Shown: positions 17,787 through 27,209 of the stretch, in pieces | Position numbering within the stretch: the stretch's first letter is position 1 | How the letters are laid out: each line of letters opens with the position of its first letter | Assembly (NCBI GenBank): GCA_050290225.1 | Contig: JBNKHG010000079.1 | Coordinates: 1 to 49,097 of the forward strand | Length of the DNA stretch: 49,097 nt | Direction: 5' to 3' | Origin: JBNKHG01 sp050290225 | GTDB taxonomy: Bacteria > Pseudomonadota > Gammaproteobacteria > Pseudomonadales > Cellvibrionaceae | Notes under the pieces: model-generated | What the model was told of the DNA's origin: nothing | The model's database searches: none | What the model saw: only the letters and a program-made list of their open reading frames with translations | Translations under genes and position numbers: made by a program

Positions 17787-20318
17787 GTGGAAAAGAAAAC
17801 TAACTATCTTGGTCCTCTCGCTGGATTGAACGTACTCGATTTTGGCCACTACTATGCCGGCCCCATGGCCGGGATGCTCCTGGCTGATCAGGGCGCTAAC
17901 GTCATCCGTATCGTCAAGCCCGGTGATCCGACATCTCGGGAGAAAGAACTTCCGGAACAACAGCACCGCTTACTCAATCGCAACAAGAAACTGCTGATTC
18001 TGGACTTGATGACACCCGAAGGAAAATCCCAGGCGCTTTCCTTGATTGAACGTGCCGATGTTTTGATCGAAAACTTCAGGCCCGGTGTAATGAAACGCCT
18101 GGGTCTGGATTACGCTAGCCTAAAAGACAAAAATTCCGGCTTGGTTTATCTGTCACTGCCCGGCTTTGCCTCCACCGACAAGGAGCGGGCCCCTATCCAG
18201 GCCTGGGAAGGCATCCTTGCCGCAGCGTCGGGCATGTATGTGGATGTGAGCTATGTTCGAAAGATATTGAACTTTCCTCCGCTCTATACCTCGATTCCCG
18301 TTAACTCGATTTTTGGTGCCGTTCATGGTGTTGTTGCGATCGTGGCAGTCCTGTTGGCAAGAGAAGAGTCCGGCTCGGGCACCGTGATAGAAGTGCCGTT
18401 GGTCGATGCCGGTATGACGGGCTTTGTCTGGCGCTTCATGATTTCATCGATAGCCGGAAACCATACATCGCCTTTCATGGAATATCGCAAACCCGGACTA
18501 TCAGAAATAACCAGGAAGTGGGAAGAGAATGAAAAATGCTGGTATACCGCCGAGGACGATCCACTTGTGCAGTCCGGCAAACTCTTTGATGCACTACAGG
18601 AGTTTTGGGACCCTTTATATCGCTACTATCGCTGTGCGGACGGCCGTCTCATCAAACTGGCGTGTATGGCCAGCACTTTACGGACCGAGCGGCTGCTAAG
18701 AGCGCTTGGCATTTTCGAGCAGTTGTCGAGCGAAGGCTTCGTCAATATTGCCGCTTCCCTCAGCAGCCGGAACGAGGCAACGCTCGACAACAACATTGCG
18801 GACTACCCTCACATGAGCGTTACCCGCCAGCGGCGTTTGGGAGACCTGATCGCGCAAGCGTTTTTGACCAAAACAGCGGATGAATGGGAAGTACTACTGG
18901 GCAACATTCTGCCGTTCTCCAAAGTGCGCACGCGGCAGGAATACCTCACCTTGAAGCCGATGTTGGACGCCGGCATTCTTACCACCATGGATAATGGCCG
19001 CTCCGAACTGACGGTGCCCGGCCGTTTCGTCGATGTCGGCAACCCGCATGCCTCGATTGCGGACCACTACGATGAACCCAAGCGCGTAACCCTGGATGAA
19101 GCCACTGCCCTGTTCGGAAACAAAGCTGTCACTGACGGGCAACGGTCCGCACCCCGAGCCAACCTCGCTAAAGGCGATCTGCTCAAAGGGATGAAAGTGC
19201 TGGATCTGAGTACATTCGTGGCCGGCCCGATGGCGACATACCTGCTGGCACAATACGGTGCCGACGTCATCAAACTGAACGCACCCACTTATGCCGGCAA
19301 GCCCGCCCCGGCCAGTTTCGAATCGGGAAAGCGCAGTGTACTCGCCGACCTTAAAACGGCGCCGGGCAGCGACATCTTCCGGGGACTGGCGGTGTGGGCT
19401 GACGTCGTCGTGCATAACAAAATTGACCCCGTGGCCGAGCGCCTAGGAGTGACTTGCCCCCAGATACAAGCGCTCAATCCCGACGCCGTTGTCAGCCAGG
19501 TATCAGCTTTTGGCGGCACCCGGCCCGGTCCCTGGGATCGCCGGTTTGGCGTGGACCCCATACCACAAGCCGTAACGGGTCTGATGGCGCATTACGGCAC
19601 ACCGGACCACCCCCACGACTTCGAAGGCACCATGATTGCCGACGCCCTCACCGGTTTCGGCCTGGCGTATGGCAGTTTATTGGCGATATGGCAAAAACGG
19701 CGTGAAGGGACCGCCAGACCGGTTCGTACTTCAATCCTCCGGGGCGGCAACTACTTCCAATTTCCTTACATGATTGCCGAAAACGGCGCCAGCAACTGGG
19801 GTGAGGCTCATGGCCAGCAAGCCCTCGGGCAGTACTGGTGGCAACGCCTCTATGAATGCAGTGATGGCTGGATTTACGTCGGCACCCGAGAAGAGGATGC
19901 ACCACTGCTTGCTCAAACCGTTCTCGGATCGATAGACATAGAACTGGCCGCCTTGGAAAAGACCTTCAAAGAACACAGTTGCACACATTGGAACACCGTC
20001 CTGGGCACCGCCAGCATCCCCTGCCACGACGTGCTGGGTCTGGACGCTATTTGTCAACGGAACCCGCGCCGTGTCGACAACGAGGAAGCGGACGAGACGG
20101 CAGAAGGAGCAGGCGAGGTGGTCTACTGGGAGGATTCGCCGGGTGGTGCGCCCATAGTTCTGCAGGCCACGGATTCCGTTCGCATAGGGGAAAACCACAA
20201 TTGGAAGCGCCTGAAATTGGCGCCGCTCTATGGCGAGCACAGTTGGTCAATTCTGCGGGAACTTGGCTGCAAAGACGATGAAATCGAACATCTGTTCGAG
20301 TTAAAGGTCATTGCGTAA
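17787..20318 (+). CDS. Fused double class III CoA-transferase, copy 7
   Basis: This 843-residue paralogue starts at GTG 17787, with AAAGG at 17776-17780 as ribosome binding site; the next residues EKKTNYLGPLAGLNVLDFG match the other copies. A five-residue insertion (DPTSR) in the CoA-phosphate loop after KPG is unique to this copy. Ser174 (IPVNSIFGA) lies in the first unit and Asp619 (GTMIADALTG) in the second. It pairs with copy 6, with which it shares the long variable segment and the second-unit features DPIPQAVTGLMAHYGT and DFEGTMIADAL. The SDR gene begins five bases after its stop codon, which suggests the enzymes act on related intermediates. Confidence 0.9.
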   Translation: MEKKTNYLGPLAGLNVLDFGHYYAGPMAGMLLADQGANVIRIVKPGDPTSREKELPEQQHRLLNRNKKLLILDLMTPEGKSQALSLIERADVLIENFRPGVMKRLGLDYASLKDKNSGLVYLSLPGFASTDKERAPIQAWEGILAAASGMYVDVSYVRKILNFPPLYTSIPVNSIFGAVHGVVAIVAVLLAREESGSGTVIEVPLVDAGMTGFVWRFMISSIAGNHTSPFMEYRKPGLSEITRKWEENEKCWYTAEDDPLVQSGKLFDALQEFWDPLYRYYRCADGRLIKLACMASTLRTERLLRALGIFEQLSSEGFVNIAASLSSRNEATLDNNIADYPHMSVTRQRRLGDLIAQAFLTKTADEWEVLLGNILPFSKVRTRQEYLTLKPMLDAGILTTMDNGRSELTVPGRFVDVGNPHASIADHYDEPKRVTLDEATALFGNKAVTDGQRSAPRANLAKGDLLKGMKVLDLSTFVAGPMATYLLAQYGADVIKLNAPTYAGKPAPASFESGKRSVLADLKTAPGSDIFRGLAVWADVVVHNKIDPVAERLGVTCPQIQALNPDAVVSQVSAFGGTRPGPWDRRFGVDPIPQAVTGLMAHYGTPDHPHDFEGTMIADALTGFGLAYGSLLAIWQKRREGTARPVRTSILRGGNYFQFPYMIAENGASNWGEAHGQQALGQYWWQRLYECSDGWIYVGTREEDAPLLAQTVLGSIDIELAALEKTFKEHSCTHWNTVLGTASIPCHDVLGLDAICQRNPRRVDNEEADETAEGAGEVVYWEDSPGGAPIVLQATDSVRIGENHNWKRLKLAPLYGEHSWSILRELGCKDDEIEHLFELKVIA

Positions 20319-20323
20319 TACGT

Positions 20324-21079
20324 ATGAAGCGCCTTTTTGATCTGTCTGGCAAAACAGCCATAGTCACCGGGGGCTCCCGCGGCATTGGTGCCATGATAGC
20401 CCGTGGGTTCGTCGAAAATGGTGTTAAAACCTACATAACTTCCCGCTCATTGGAGGACTGCCAGACTACCGCAAAGGCATTATCGGAGTACGGCCAATGC
20501 ATAGCCATGGCCAGTGACTTGTCGAATCTGGAAGGAATAGATACATTGGTTCGCGTGTTTAGCGCGAAGGAAGAGAAACTGGATATCCTGGTTAACAATG
20601 CCGGCATTGTCGACGGTCAGGCTATGGACACGCTGACAGAATGTGAATGGGATAGGACCATGGCGGTCAATGTAAAAGCTGTGTTCTTCCTTACCCAGAA
20701 ATTGCTGAGTAAATTGAGGCGCGCCGCGAGTGTCCAGGCCCCTGCCCGTGTCATTAACATCGCCTCCGTTGTCGGCATGCAAGTGCCCGGAGCCGACAGT
20801 CTTTATCCCTATACCACCAGTAAGGCGGGTGTGATCCATCTGACCCGGCATTTGGCCGCTCGTCTTACCCGCGATCATATTACTGTCAATGCGATCTCTC
20901 CAGCGATGTTCCCCAATCGGCGCACTGAAGGTCGATTTGCAGCGGGTGACATCCCGCTGGGTCGCATCGGGACACCAGAAGATATTGCCGGCACGGCTAT
21001 TTTCCTGTCATCCCGAGCCGGAGCCTGGCTTACAGGTACCAATATTCCGGTGGATGGAGGCTATTTGCTGAAGCCTTGA
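20324..21079 (+). CDS. Short-chain dehydrogenase/reductase (array SDR)
   Basis: This 251-residue classical SDR has a Rossmann fold. TGGSRGIG (residues 15-22) is the dinucleotide-binding loop and NNAG (91-94) is the structural motif. Ser148 (NIASVVG) and Tyr163-x3-Lys167 (YTTSK) are the catalytic residues. The loop style (GGSRGIG followed by RS) resembles FabG-type enzymes that use NADP(H), reducing or oxidising a hydroxy/oxo group, often on a thioester. The end IPVDGGYLLKP is typical. It lies between copies 7 and 8, so its substrate is likely a CoA ester made by the array. A close relative is encoded at 31967-32740. Confidence 0.88.
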   Translation: MKRLFDLSGKTAIVTGGSRGIGAMIARGFVENGVKTYITSRSLEDCQTTAKALSEYGQCIAMASDLSNLEGIDTLVRVFSAKEEKLDILVNNAGIVDGQAMDTLTECEWDRTMAVNVKAVFFLTQKLLSKLRRAASVQAPARVINIASVVGMQVPGADSLYPYTTSKAGVIHLTRHLAARLTRDHITVNAISPAMFPNRRTEGRFAAGDIPLGRIGTPEDIAGTAIFLSSRAGAWLTGTNIPVDGGYLLKP

Positions 21080-21133
21080 TCGCAGGGTGACAGTTTTCCT
21101 GATTATTAAAATTGAGAACGTGAGAAAGAACCA

Positions 21134-23659
21134 ATGACTACAAACACTGATCATCAAGGCCCACTGACGGGACTAAATGTAATTGATTTTGGCCACTACT
21201 ACGCTGGTCCAATGGCTGGAATGCTGCTGGCGGATCAGGGCGCCAATGTAATCCGAATTGCTAAATCAGGGGAACCGGAACTCCTAAGCCAACAGTATCG
21301 CTTGCTCAACCGTAACAAGAAACTGCTGGAACTGGATCTGAAGACAGAGGCAGGCAAAGCACAGGCTCTTTCCTTGATCGAACATGCCGATGTAGTGATC
21401 GAAAACTTCCGCCCCGGTGTGATGAAACGCCTTGGATTGGACTACGCCAGTGTCAAGGACACGAACCCCGAACTGGTGTATCTGTCGCTGCCGGGCTTTG
21501 CCTCCACCGACAAAGAACGTGCGCATATTCAGGCTTGGGAGGGTGTAATGAACGCCGCATCGTGTGCCTATACTGAGACGCATTGGTGGCGCCAACAACT
21601 GGGTTTTCCACCCGTGTACACCTGGGTGCCTTTCTGTTCGGCACATGGCAGCATGCAGGGAACCATTGCTGTATTGGCAGCACTGATATCGCGAGAAACT
21701 CATGGGCATGGCACGATGATCGAGGTATCCCTGGTGGCAGCTGCGTTGTCCGGCCTGACGCCGATGTTATTTGGCCACACTTCCGGATTAGCGGCTTTTA
21801 CTATTCCGGATAATGTAAAAGCTTCCTTGGCATTGTCTCCTGATGATGGCGAAACCATCCAACTGGACAAGCTCAATAAAGCGGCACGGATGATGGCATT
21901 CGACCCTTTCCATCGAGCCTATCCTTGTAAGGGTGGTCGGGAAATCATGTTATGGATTCAAAGTGCAAAAGCACGACGGTGCTTTTGTGAGCATTTGGGG
22001 CTTGATGCACAAGCGGAGCGCGAAGGGATCGATCTAAGCAATCCATTGAATCCCGAACAGAAACAACGGGTCGTGCAATGGGTTTCCGAGGCCTTATTGA
22101 CCAAGGAAGCCGAAGAATGGGAAAGCTTCCTGGGCGATGCCAATGTGGCGGTAGCAATGATTCGTACCCGCGACGAATGGATGGCATTGGAGCCGATGCT
22201 GCAATCCGGTATTTTTGTCCGAATGGATAATGGAAAATCCCGATTAACCGTCCCCGGCAATTTTGTCGATGTCAGCACACCGGGTGAAACTGTATTCGTT
22301 AGTAGCTTTCGTGAAGCCGAGTCCATCGACACAAAGCAAGCTCAAGAACTGTTCAAGGCGCGCGCTGTGAAAACAGTGCCAATAAGCCATCCCGCCTTTT
22401 TAAAAAAAGGAGATCTGCTTAAAGGTCTGAAAGTATTGGATCTTACCAACCTTGTCGCGGGTCCAACATCGACTTATACGTTGGCCCAGTACGGTGCCGA
22501 AGTGATCAAGTCGGATCCACCGGATACCGTCAATATCGCCCTGGTCGGGTCATCAATGCTGGAAGTTAACCAGGGTAAACGCAGCATCCTGACAGACGTA
22601 AAGACGACCAAGGGCCGGGAGGTTTTTCGGCGCTTGGTTTCCTGGGCCGATGTTGTGGTACACAACTCGATTGATGGTGTTGCGGAGTGTTTGGAAGTAA
22701 CCCAAGCCCAATTACAAAAGATCAACCCCAGTGTTGTCGTCTGCCAATTCTCTGCATACGGCGGCACCGATCGCAACCGGGGTGGCTGGGAAAAGCGCCC
22801 GGGCTTTGACAATCAAGTGCAGGCGGTGAGTGGCATGATGGTGCATTACGGCACGGTGGAAAAACCGCAGTTGCATGGGTTGATTACCTGTGGCGATATC
22901 ATGGGCGGCATCGGTGGAACATTTGCCACTTTGCTGGCGGTCTATCAACAACGGAAGACTGGATATGCCGGTGAGGCACGTTGTTCACTTGCGAGGATGA
23001 TCAACTTTATCCAACTACCCTGCATGATTTCAGAAAACGGAAGCAGCGATTGGGGCGAAGCCCAAGGTCAGTTCGCGTTGGGAGAGTCTTCAACGAGAAC
23101 AATAAAGGAGTCTTCAACGTCACACAAAGCGGACTGGTGGCGGCGTCTGTATCAGTGTAGTGATAGATGGATTTATGTCGAAACCACGAAAGAGCGAGCA
23201 AGCGAATTAGCCGAAATCATGACCGGCCAATCCCGTACCGATACATCAGTAATGGAGTCAGCTTTTTTGCAACACGAGAGTGCTTATTGGCTATCCAAAC
23301 TCAATAACATGGATATTTCCTGTCATCTTGCCCTGAATGGCATTGATATCAAAAAGCAAGCTACGCCAAGCGTCGATAATCAGTCGGTCAATGATACAGC
23401 CATAAAAACTTATGATCTGTTTGTCAGAAACGATCATCCCAGCGGCTCGCCGATCGTCACTATCGGGCCGTCATGGGCCCTCGTGGGTGAAGATCGCAGC
23501 TACCTGCGCCTGACGCCGGCACCCCGGTACGGTGAACACACGCGGGAGATACTCGCTGAACTCGGGTATTCGCGGGAGGAAATCGATCAGTTGATTGATC
23601 ATAAAGTTTCTCATGAATACTTACCGGCGCTGGGCAGCAAAGAGGTGTATTTCCTGTGA
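21134..23659 (+). CDS. Fused double class III CoA-transferase, copy 8
   Basis: This 841-residue paralogue starts MTTNTDHQGPLTGLNVIDFG. Ser169 (VPFCSAHGS) stands in for the catalytic Asp of unit one, and Asp588 (ITCGDIMGG) is present in unit two. The phosphate loop is altered (AKSGEPELLSQQ for VKPGEKELPEQQ). The second unit carries a Ser/Thr-rich insertion (ESSTRTIKESSTSHKAD) just before WWRRLYQC. This is also where copy 1 has a shorter insertion. HNSIDGVAECLEV replaces the NFRPG signature there. Its stop overlaps the GTG start of the following alpha/beta hydrolase gene by four bases (GTGA), so the two are translationally coupled. Confidence 0.9.
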   Translation: MTTNTDHQGPLTGLNVIDFGHYYAGPMAGMLLADQGANVIRIAKSGEPELLSQQYRLLNRNKKLLELDLKTEAGKAQALSLIEHADVVIENFRPGVMKRLGLDYASVKDTNPELVYLSLPGFASTDKERAHIQAWEGVMNAASCAYTETHWWRQQLGFPPVYTWVPFCSAHGSMQGTIAVLAALISRETHGHGTMIEVSLVAAALSGLTPMLFGHTSGLAAFTIPDNVKASLALSPDDGETIQLDKLNKAARMMAFDPFHRAYPCKGGREIMLWIQSAKARRCFCEHLGLDAQAEREGIDLSNPLNPEQKQRVVQWVSEALLTKEAEEWESFLGDANVAVAMIRTRDEWMALEPMLQSGIFVRMDNGKSRLTVPGNFVDVSTPGETVFVSSFREAESIDTKQAQELFKARAVKTVPISHPAFLKKGDLLKGLKVLDLTNLVAGPTSTYTLAQYGAEVIKSDPPDTVNIALVGSSMLEVNQGKRSILTDVKTTKGREVFRRLVSWADVVVHNSIDGVAECLEVTQAQLQKINPSVVVCQFSAYGGTDRNRGGWEKRPGFDNQVQAVSGMMVHYGTVEKPQLHGLITCGDIMGGIGGTFATLLAVYQQRKTGYAGEARCSLARMINFIQLPCMISENGSSDWGEAQGQFALGESSTRTIKESSTSHKADWWRRLYQCSDRWIYVETTKERASELAEIMTGQSRTDTSVMESAFLQHESAYWLSKLNNMDISCHLALNGIDIKKQATPSVDNQSVNDTAIKTYDLFVRNDHPSGSPIVTIGPSWALVGEDRSYLRLTPAPRYGEHTREILAELGYSREEIDQLIDHKVSHEYLPALGSKEVYFL

Positions 23660-24675
23660 GTCGAGAAGAAAAAGACATAAATCTCTCCCAGATACATCCG
23701 GATCTCGTGGACCATTTCATTTGCCTTGCGCCCAGGCCTGTTGATGGTTCACTAGGTGCTATCCCCGATATTCGCGCCGAACTGGCAGAACGGAGATGTC
23801 GAGATAAATTCAATGTGCCTCTTCCGGGAAGCGACCGCATTGTCTATACCAAACAAAAAATACCGGGACCAACCAGTAGCCCCGACGTATTGGTAGGCAT
23901 TCATAAGCCGGTCACTACGAATAAGCCGTTACCAGTGCTGCTATGGCTTCATGGCGGCGGCTACGTGATTGGGGATATCGATATGGATGTCGATTTTATA
24001 CAGCAAATCGCCATTCAAGCCGAGTGTGTGATCGTCTCCGTGGAATACCGGTTGGCGCCGGAGAATCCTTTCCCTGCGGGCCTGGAAGACAGTTACGCTG
24101 CCTTGAAATGGATTGCCAGGCATGCTGCTGAACTGGGAGTAAATGCCTCTTCTATTGCCATTGGCGGTATCAGCGGGGGAGGGGGACTGGCAGCAGCGCT
24201 GGCATTGCTTGTTCATGATCGCGCTGAGATCGAAGTCATGTTTCAGTTTTTATTGTGTCCAATGTTGGATGACCGCAATATCACGCCCTCAAGTCGTGCC
24301 ATTATCGATGAGCGCGTTCCTAATCGAGAAAATACGAAGCGCTACTGGGAGGTGTATCTCAAGGAAGCGCGTACGCAAAACCCGCTGTCACCTTACGCTG
24401 TACCCGCACGGGCAGCGAATCTTGCGGGACTGCCGCCTGCCTACATTGCCGTCGGCGCTCTCGATATGTTCGTTGACGAAAATATCGACTATGCCCAACG
24501 CCTTATACAGGCGGGTGTGCCCGCCGAGTTGCATATTTTTCCAAGGGCATATCATGCCTTTGAGTATGTAGTGCCTCAGGCCGGGCTCTCCCGCCATGCG
24601 AATAGGCTGCATTGTCACGCTTTAAAGCAAGCTTTTACAAAGTCCTCACAGGAATGTCATGAGAAAAATTACTGA
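23656..24675 (+). CDS. HSL-family alpha/beta hydrolase
   Basis: This 339-residue cytoplasmic esterase/lipase is of the hormone-sensitive-lipase type. The oxyanion motif HGGG is at residues 99-102 and the nucleophile elbow GISGG puts the serine at 173. Asp270 (VGALDMF) and His300 (RAYHAF) complete the triad. The YRLAPENPFPAGLEDSYAAL block between them is diagnostic for the family. The start is GTG 23656, overlapping the end of copy 8. Its own end overlaps copy 9 by 17 bases. Such tight packing implies co-regulation. It may hydrolyse an ester or lactone intermediate, or a thioester, of the array pathway. Confidence 0.9.
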   Translation: MSREEKDINLSQIHPDLVDHFICLAPRPVDGSLGAIPDIRAELAERRCRDKFNVPLPGSDRIVYTKQKIPGPTSSPDVLVGIHKPVTTNKPLPVLLWLHGGGYVIGDIDMDVDFIQQIAIQAECVIVSVEYRLAPENPFPAGLEDSYAALKWIARHAAELGVNASSIAIGGISGGGGLAAALALLVHDRAEIEVMFQFLLCPMLDDRNITPSSRAIIDERVPNRENTKRYWEVYLKEARTQNPLSPYAVPARAANLAGLPPAYIAVGALDMFVDENIDYAQRLIQAGVPAELHIFPRAYHAFEYVVPQAGLSRHANRLHCHALKQAFTKSSQECHEKNY

Positions 24676-27208
24676 TGTACCGCATTCCGGCCCCCTGGCC
24701 CGAATTAACGTCATTGATTTCGGTTGGTACTACGCTGGCTCAATGGCCGGAATGCTCTTGGCCGATCAAGGGGCCAATGTTATCCGGATTGTTCGGCCCG
24801 GCGAGAAAGAACTTCCGCAGCAGCAGTATCGGTTGCTAAATCGCAACAAGAAACTGCTTGAGTTGGATTTAAAAACACCAGAAGGGAGAAAGCAGGCGCT
24901 TTCTTTGATCGAGCGTGCCGATGTGGTAATCGAAAACTTCCGCCCCGGCGTGATGAAACGCCTGGGTCTGGATTACGCTAATGTCAAAGAGAAAAATCCC
25001 GGCTTGGTTTATCTGTCACTGCCCGGCTTTGCTTCAACCGATAAAGAACGCGCCTCTATCCAGGCCTGGGACGGCGTGATCGCCGCCGCAGCGGGTATGT
25101 ACGATGCAAATCTGGTGCGCAAGCAATTGAACTTCCCGCCCGTTTACACCTGGGTGCCCTTGACCTCGACGTTTGGTGCGATGCATGGCGCCATCGCTAT
25201 CATGGCGGCTCTGAATGCGCGGGAAGCCCACGGTTTCGGTACAGTCATCGAAGTGCCGCTGGTAGTGGCGGGATTGTCGCTATGGGGCGATCACTTTATC
25301 TTCGAACAGGGCATGATTGGGCCATTGCGGGCGGAACGGGAACAGGAGCCGAAACCCCCTTTACCCGATGCGATGAAACCCCTTGTTTATTCTCCCGAGG
25401 ACTCTCAAGCCACCCAACAGCAAAAACTGGCCTCGGCACGCCAGCTACTGGGTTCGTACTTTTACACCACAGCCGACGACAAAAAGCTCATGCTGTCCAT
25501 CTACAAGCCCGGCTATGTGGAAAACTTCTATAAGGCCCTGGGACTCTACCAACAACTGAGGCGGGAAGGGTTTACCAATGACGGCCCCTGGGACACCCTG
25601 GGCCTGGGGACCAATCTCAGTACGTTACACGGCCTGGGGCTCAGCCCCGAGCGCAAGGCGCGCTTGCGCGAGTTGACCCAGCAGGCGCTCAACACCAAAA
25701 CGGCGGCGGAATGGGAACCGATCCTTGAAAAAGCCGGTGTTCCCTTTGCCGTCTTTCGCACCCGCGATGAATGGCTGGCGCTGAAGCCTCTGCTGAAATC
25801 CGGACTTTTTACCCAAATGGATAACGGCCACTCTGCCCTGACAGTGCCCGGCCGGATGGTGGATATGAGCGGACCGGATAATGTTCTGCCAGGCGAGCGC
25901 TTTAACGAGCCTGAACCTGTAAGCCTATCGCAAGTGGACAGACTGCTAACGCAATCCCCCGCCCGTCACTCACAAGGCGAATGCCCCCCGTTGAAAAAGG
26001 GGGATTTGCTCAAAGGCCTGAAGGTTCTCGACCTCTGTAACATCATTGCCGGGCCGGAATCGTCCTACACCCTGGCCCAATACGGCGCGGACGTGATCAA
26101 GGCGGAGCCTCCCAAAAGCAACGACTACCCCAACAACATCCGTGTCGGCCTGGAAGTCTATCAGGGCAAACGCAGCATCCTGCTGGACGTCACCACCGCA
26201 CCGGGCCGGGAAATCTTCAACCAACTGGTGCGCTGGGCGGATGTTGTGATTCACAACGTGCTGGACGATACCGCCAGACGCCTGGGAGTCACCCATACCC
26301 AGCTCCAGGCCATCAACCCCAATGTTGTCAGTTGCCAATTGAGCTGCTTTGGTGGCAGCTACCGCGGCGTGGGCGGCTGGGAAACACGCCGCGGACACGA
26401 TGGGGAAGCCCAAGCGCCCACGGGCGTGATGGTGCATTACGGGTCCCTGGAAGAGCCTGTTTTTCATGGCGGCCTGTCCAACGACGTGATGACCGGGCTT
26501 GCCACCGCCTTCAGCTGCCTGCTCGGTTTGTATCAAAAACACAAAACCGGCTATGCCGGGGAAGGCCGATCGTCGTTGGCCCGTTCGGCCTGCTTCAACC
26601 AACTGCCCTGTATGATCGCCAAAAACGGCAACAGCTACTGGGGCGAACCTCGTGGACAGTTTGCGGTGGGGCCGAGTGAGTGCCAGCGGTTATACCGATG
26701 CCGTGACGGCTGGATTTTTGCCGGAGCGGCCGAAGCCCGGGTGGTGGATTTCGTCAAGGCGGTAACGGGCCGGGAAGAACGGGATATACATCGGTTGGAA
26801 GCCGCTTTTGCCGAACAGGATTGTGCATACTGGCAGGCGAAACTCAATGCTATCGATATTGGCTCTCACCGGGTGGTCAATGTCGACGATATCTGTGCCG
26901 AGGGCGTACGTCGGGTCGGCAATGAACCTGCCGATGAAACGGCCACCCCAGGTGCGGAGGTTCTGCGTTGGGATGACCATCCCAGTGGTAAGCCGATCAT
27001 CTGTCTCGCGCCCAATTGGGTGCGTGTGGGTGAAGAACAATTTTATCGGCGTCTATCCCCGGCTCCCCGCCGGGGCGCTCACACCCGGGACATTCTACGG
27101 GAATTGGGCTATAGCCCAGACGAAACCGAAGAGCTGATTCGTTTGAACATTGCACACGAGTTTCTTCCGGTGCTGGGTGATAAATACTTTTTTGAACTGG
27201 AGCGGTGA
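24659..27208 (+). CDS. Fused double class III CoA-transferase, copy 9
   Basis: This 849-residue last member of the array starts at ATG 24659 inside the end of the hydrolase gene, with AGGA about six bases upstream. Ser170 (VPLTSTFGA) and Asp609 (GLSNDVMTG) are the residues at the catalytic positions of units one and two. ENFRPGVMKRLGLDY is intact in unit one; HNVLDDTARRLGV occupies the place in unit two. The loop AGSMAGM is shared with copy 6 rather than with its neighbour copy 8, which hints at exchange between non-adjacent copies. It ends in IAHEFLPVLGDKYFFE. Its stop codon is one base from the start of the tannase-like gene. Confidence 0.9.
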   Translation: MRKITDVPHSGPLARINVIDFGWYYAGSMAGMLLADQGANVIRIVRPGEKELPQQQYRLLNRNKKLLELDLKTPEGRKQALSLIERADVVIENFRPGVMKRLGLDYANVKEKNPGLVYLSLPGFASTDKERASIQAWDGVIAAAAGMYDANLVRKQLNFPPVYTWVPLTSTFGAMHGAIAIMAALNAREAHGFGTVIEVPLVVAGLSLWGDHFIFEQGMIGPLRAEREQEPKPPLPDAMKPLVYSPEDSQATQQQKLASARQLLGSYFYTTADDKKLMLSIYKPGYVENFYKALGLYQQLRREGFTNDGPWDTLGLGTNLSTLHGLGLSPERKARLRELTQQALNTKTAAEWEPILEKAGVPFAVFRTRDEWLALKPLLKSGLFTQMDNGHSALTVPGRMVDMSGPDNVLPGERFNEPEPVSLSQVDRLLTQSPARHSQGECPPLKKGDLLKGLKVLDLCNIIAGPESSYTLAQYGADVIKAEPPKSNDYPNNIRVGLEVYQGKRSILLDVTTAPGREIFNQLVRWADVVIHNVLDDTARRLGVTHTQLQAINPNVVSCQLSCFGGSYRGVGGWETRRGHDGEAQAPTGVMVHYGSLEEPVFHGGLSNDVMTGLATAFSCLLGLYQKHKTGYAGEGRSSLARSACFNQLPCMIAKNGNSYWGEPRGQFAVGPSECQRLYRCRDGWIFAGAAEARVVDFVKAVTGREERDIHRLEAAFAEQDCAYWQAKLNAIDIGSHRVVNVDDICAEGVRRVGNEPADETATPGAEVLRWDDHPSGKPIICLAPNWVRVGEEQFYRRLSPAPRRGAHTRDILRELGYSPDETEELIRLNIAHEFLPVLGDKYFFELER

Positions 27209-27209
27209 A

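Noticed and set aside
41..27208. CRISPR-like or polyketide-synthase-like modular array
   Set aside because: The repeats are whole protein-coding genes with start and stop codons. There are no short direct repeats with spacers, no carrier-protein motifs and no ketosynthase motifs.
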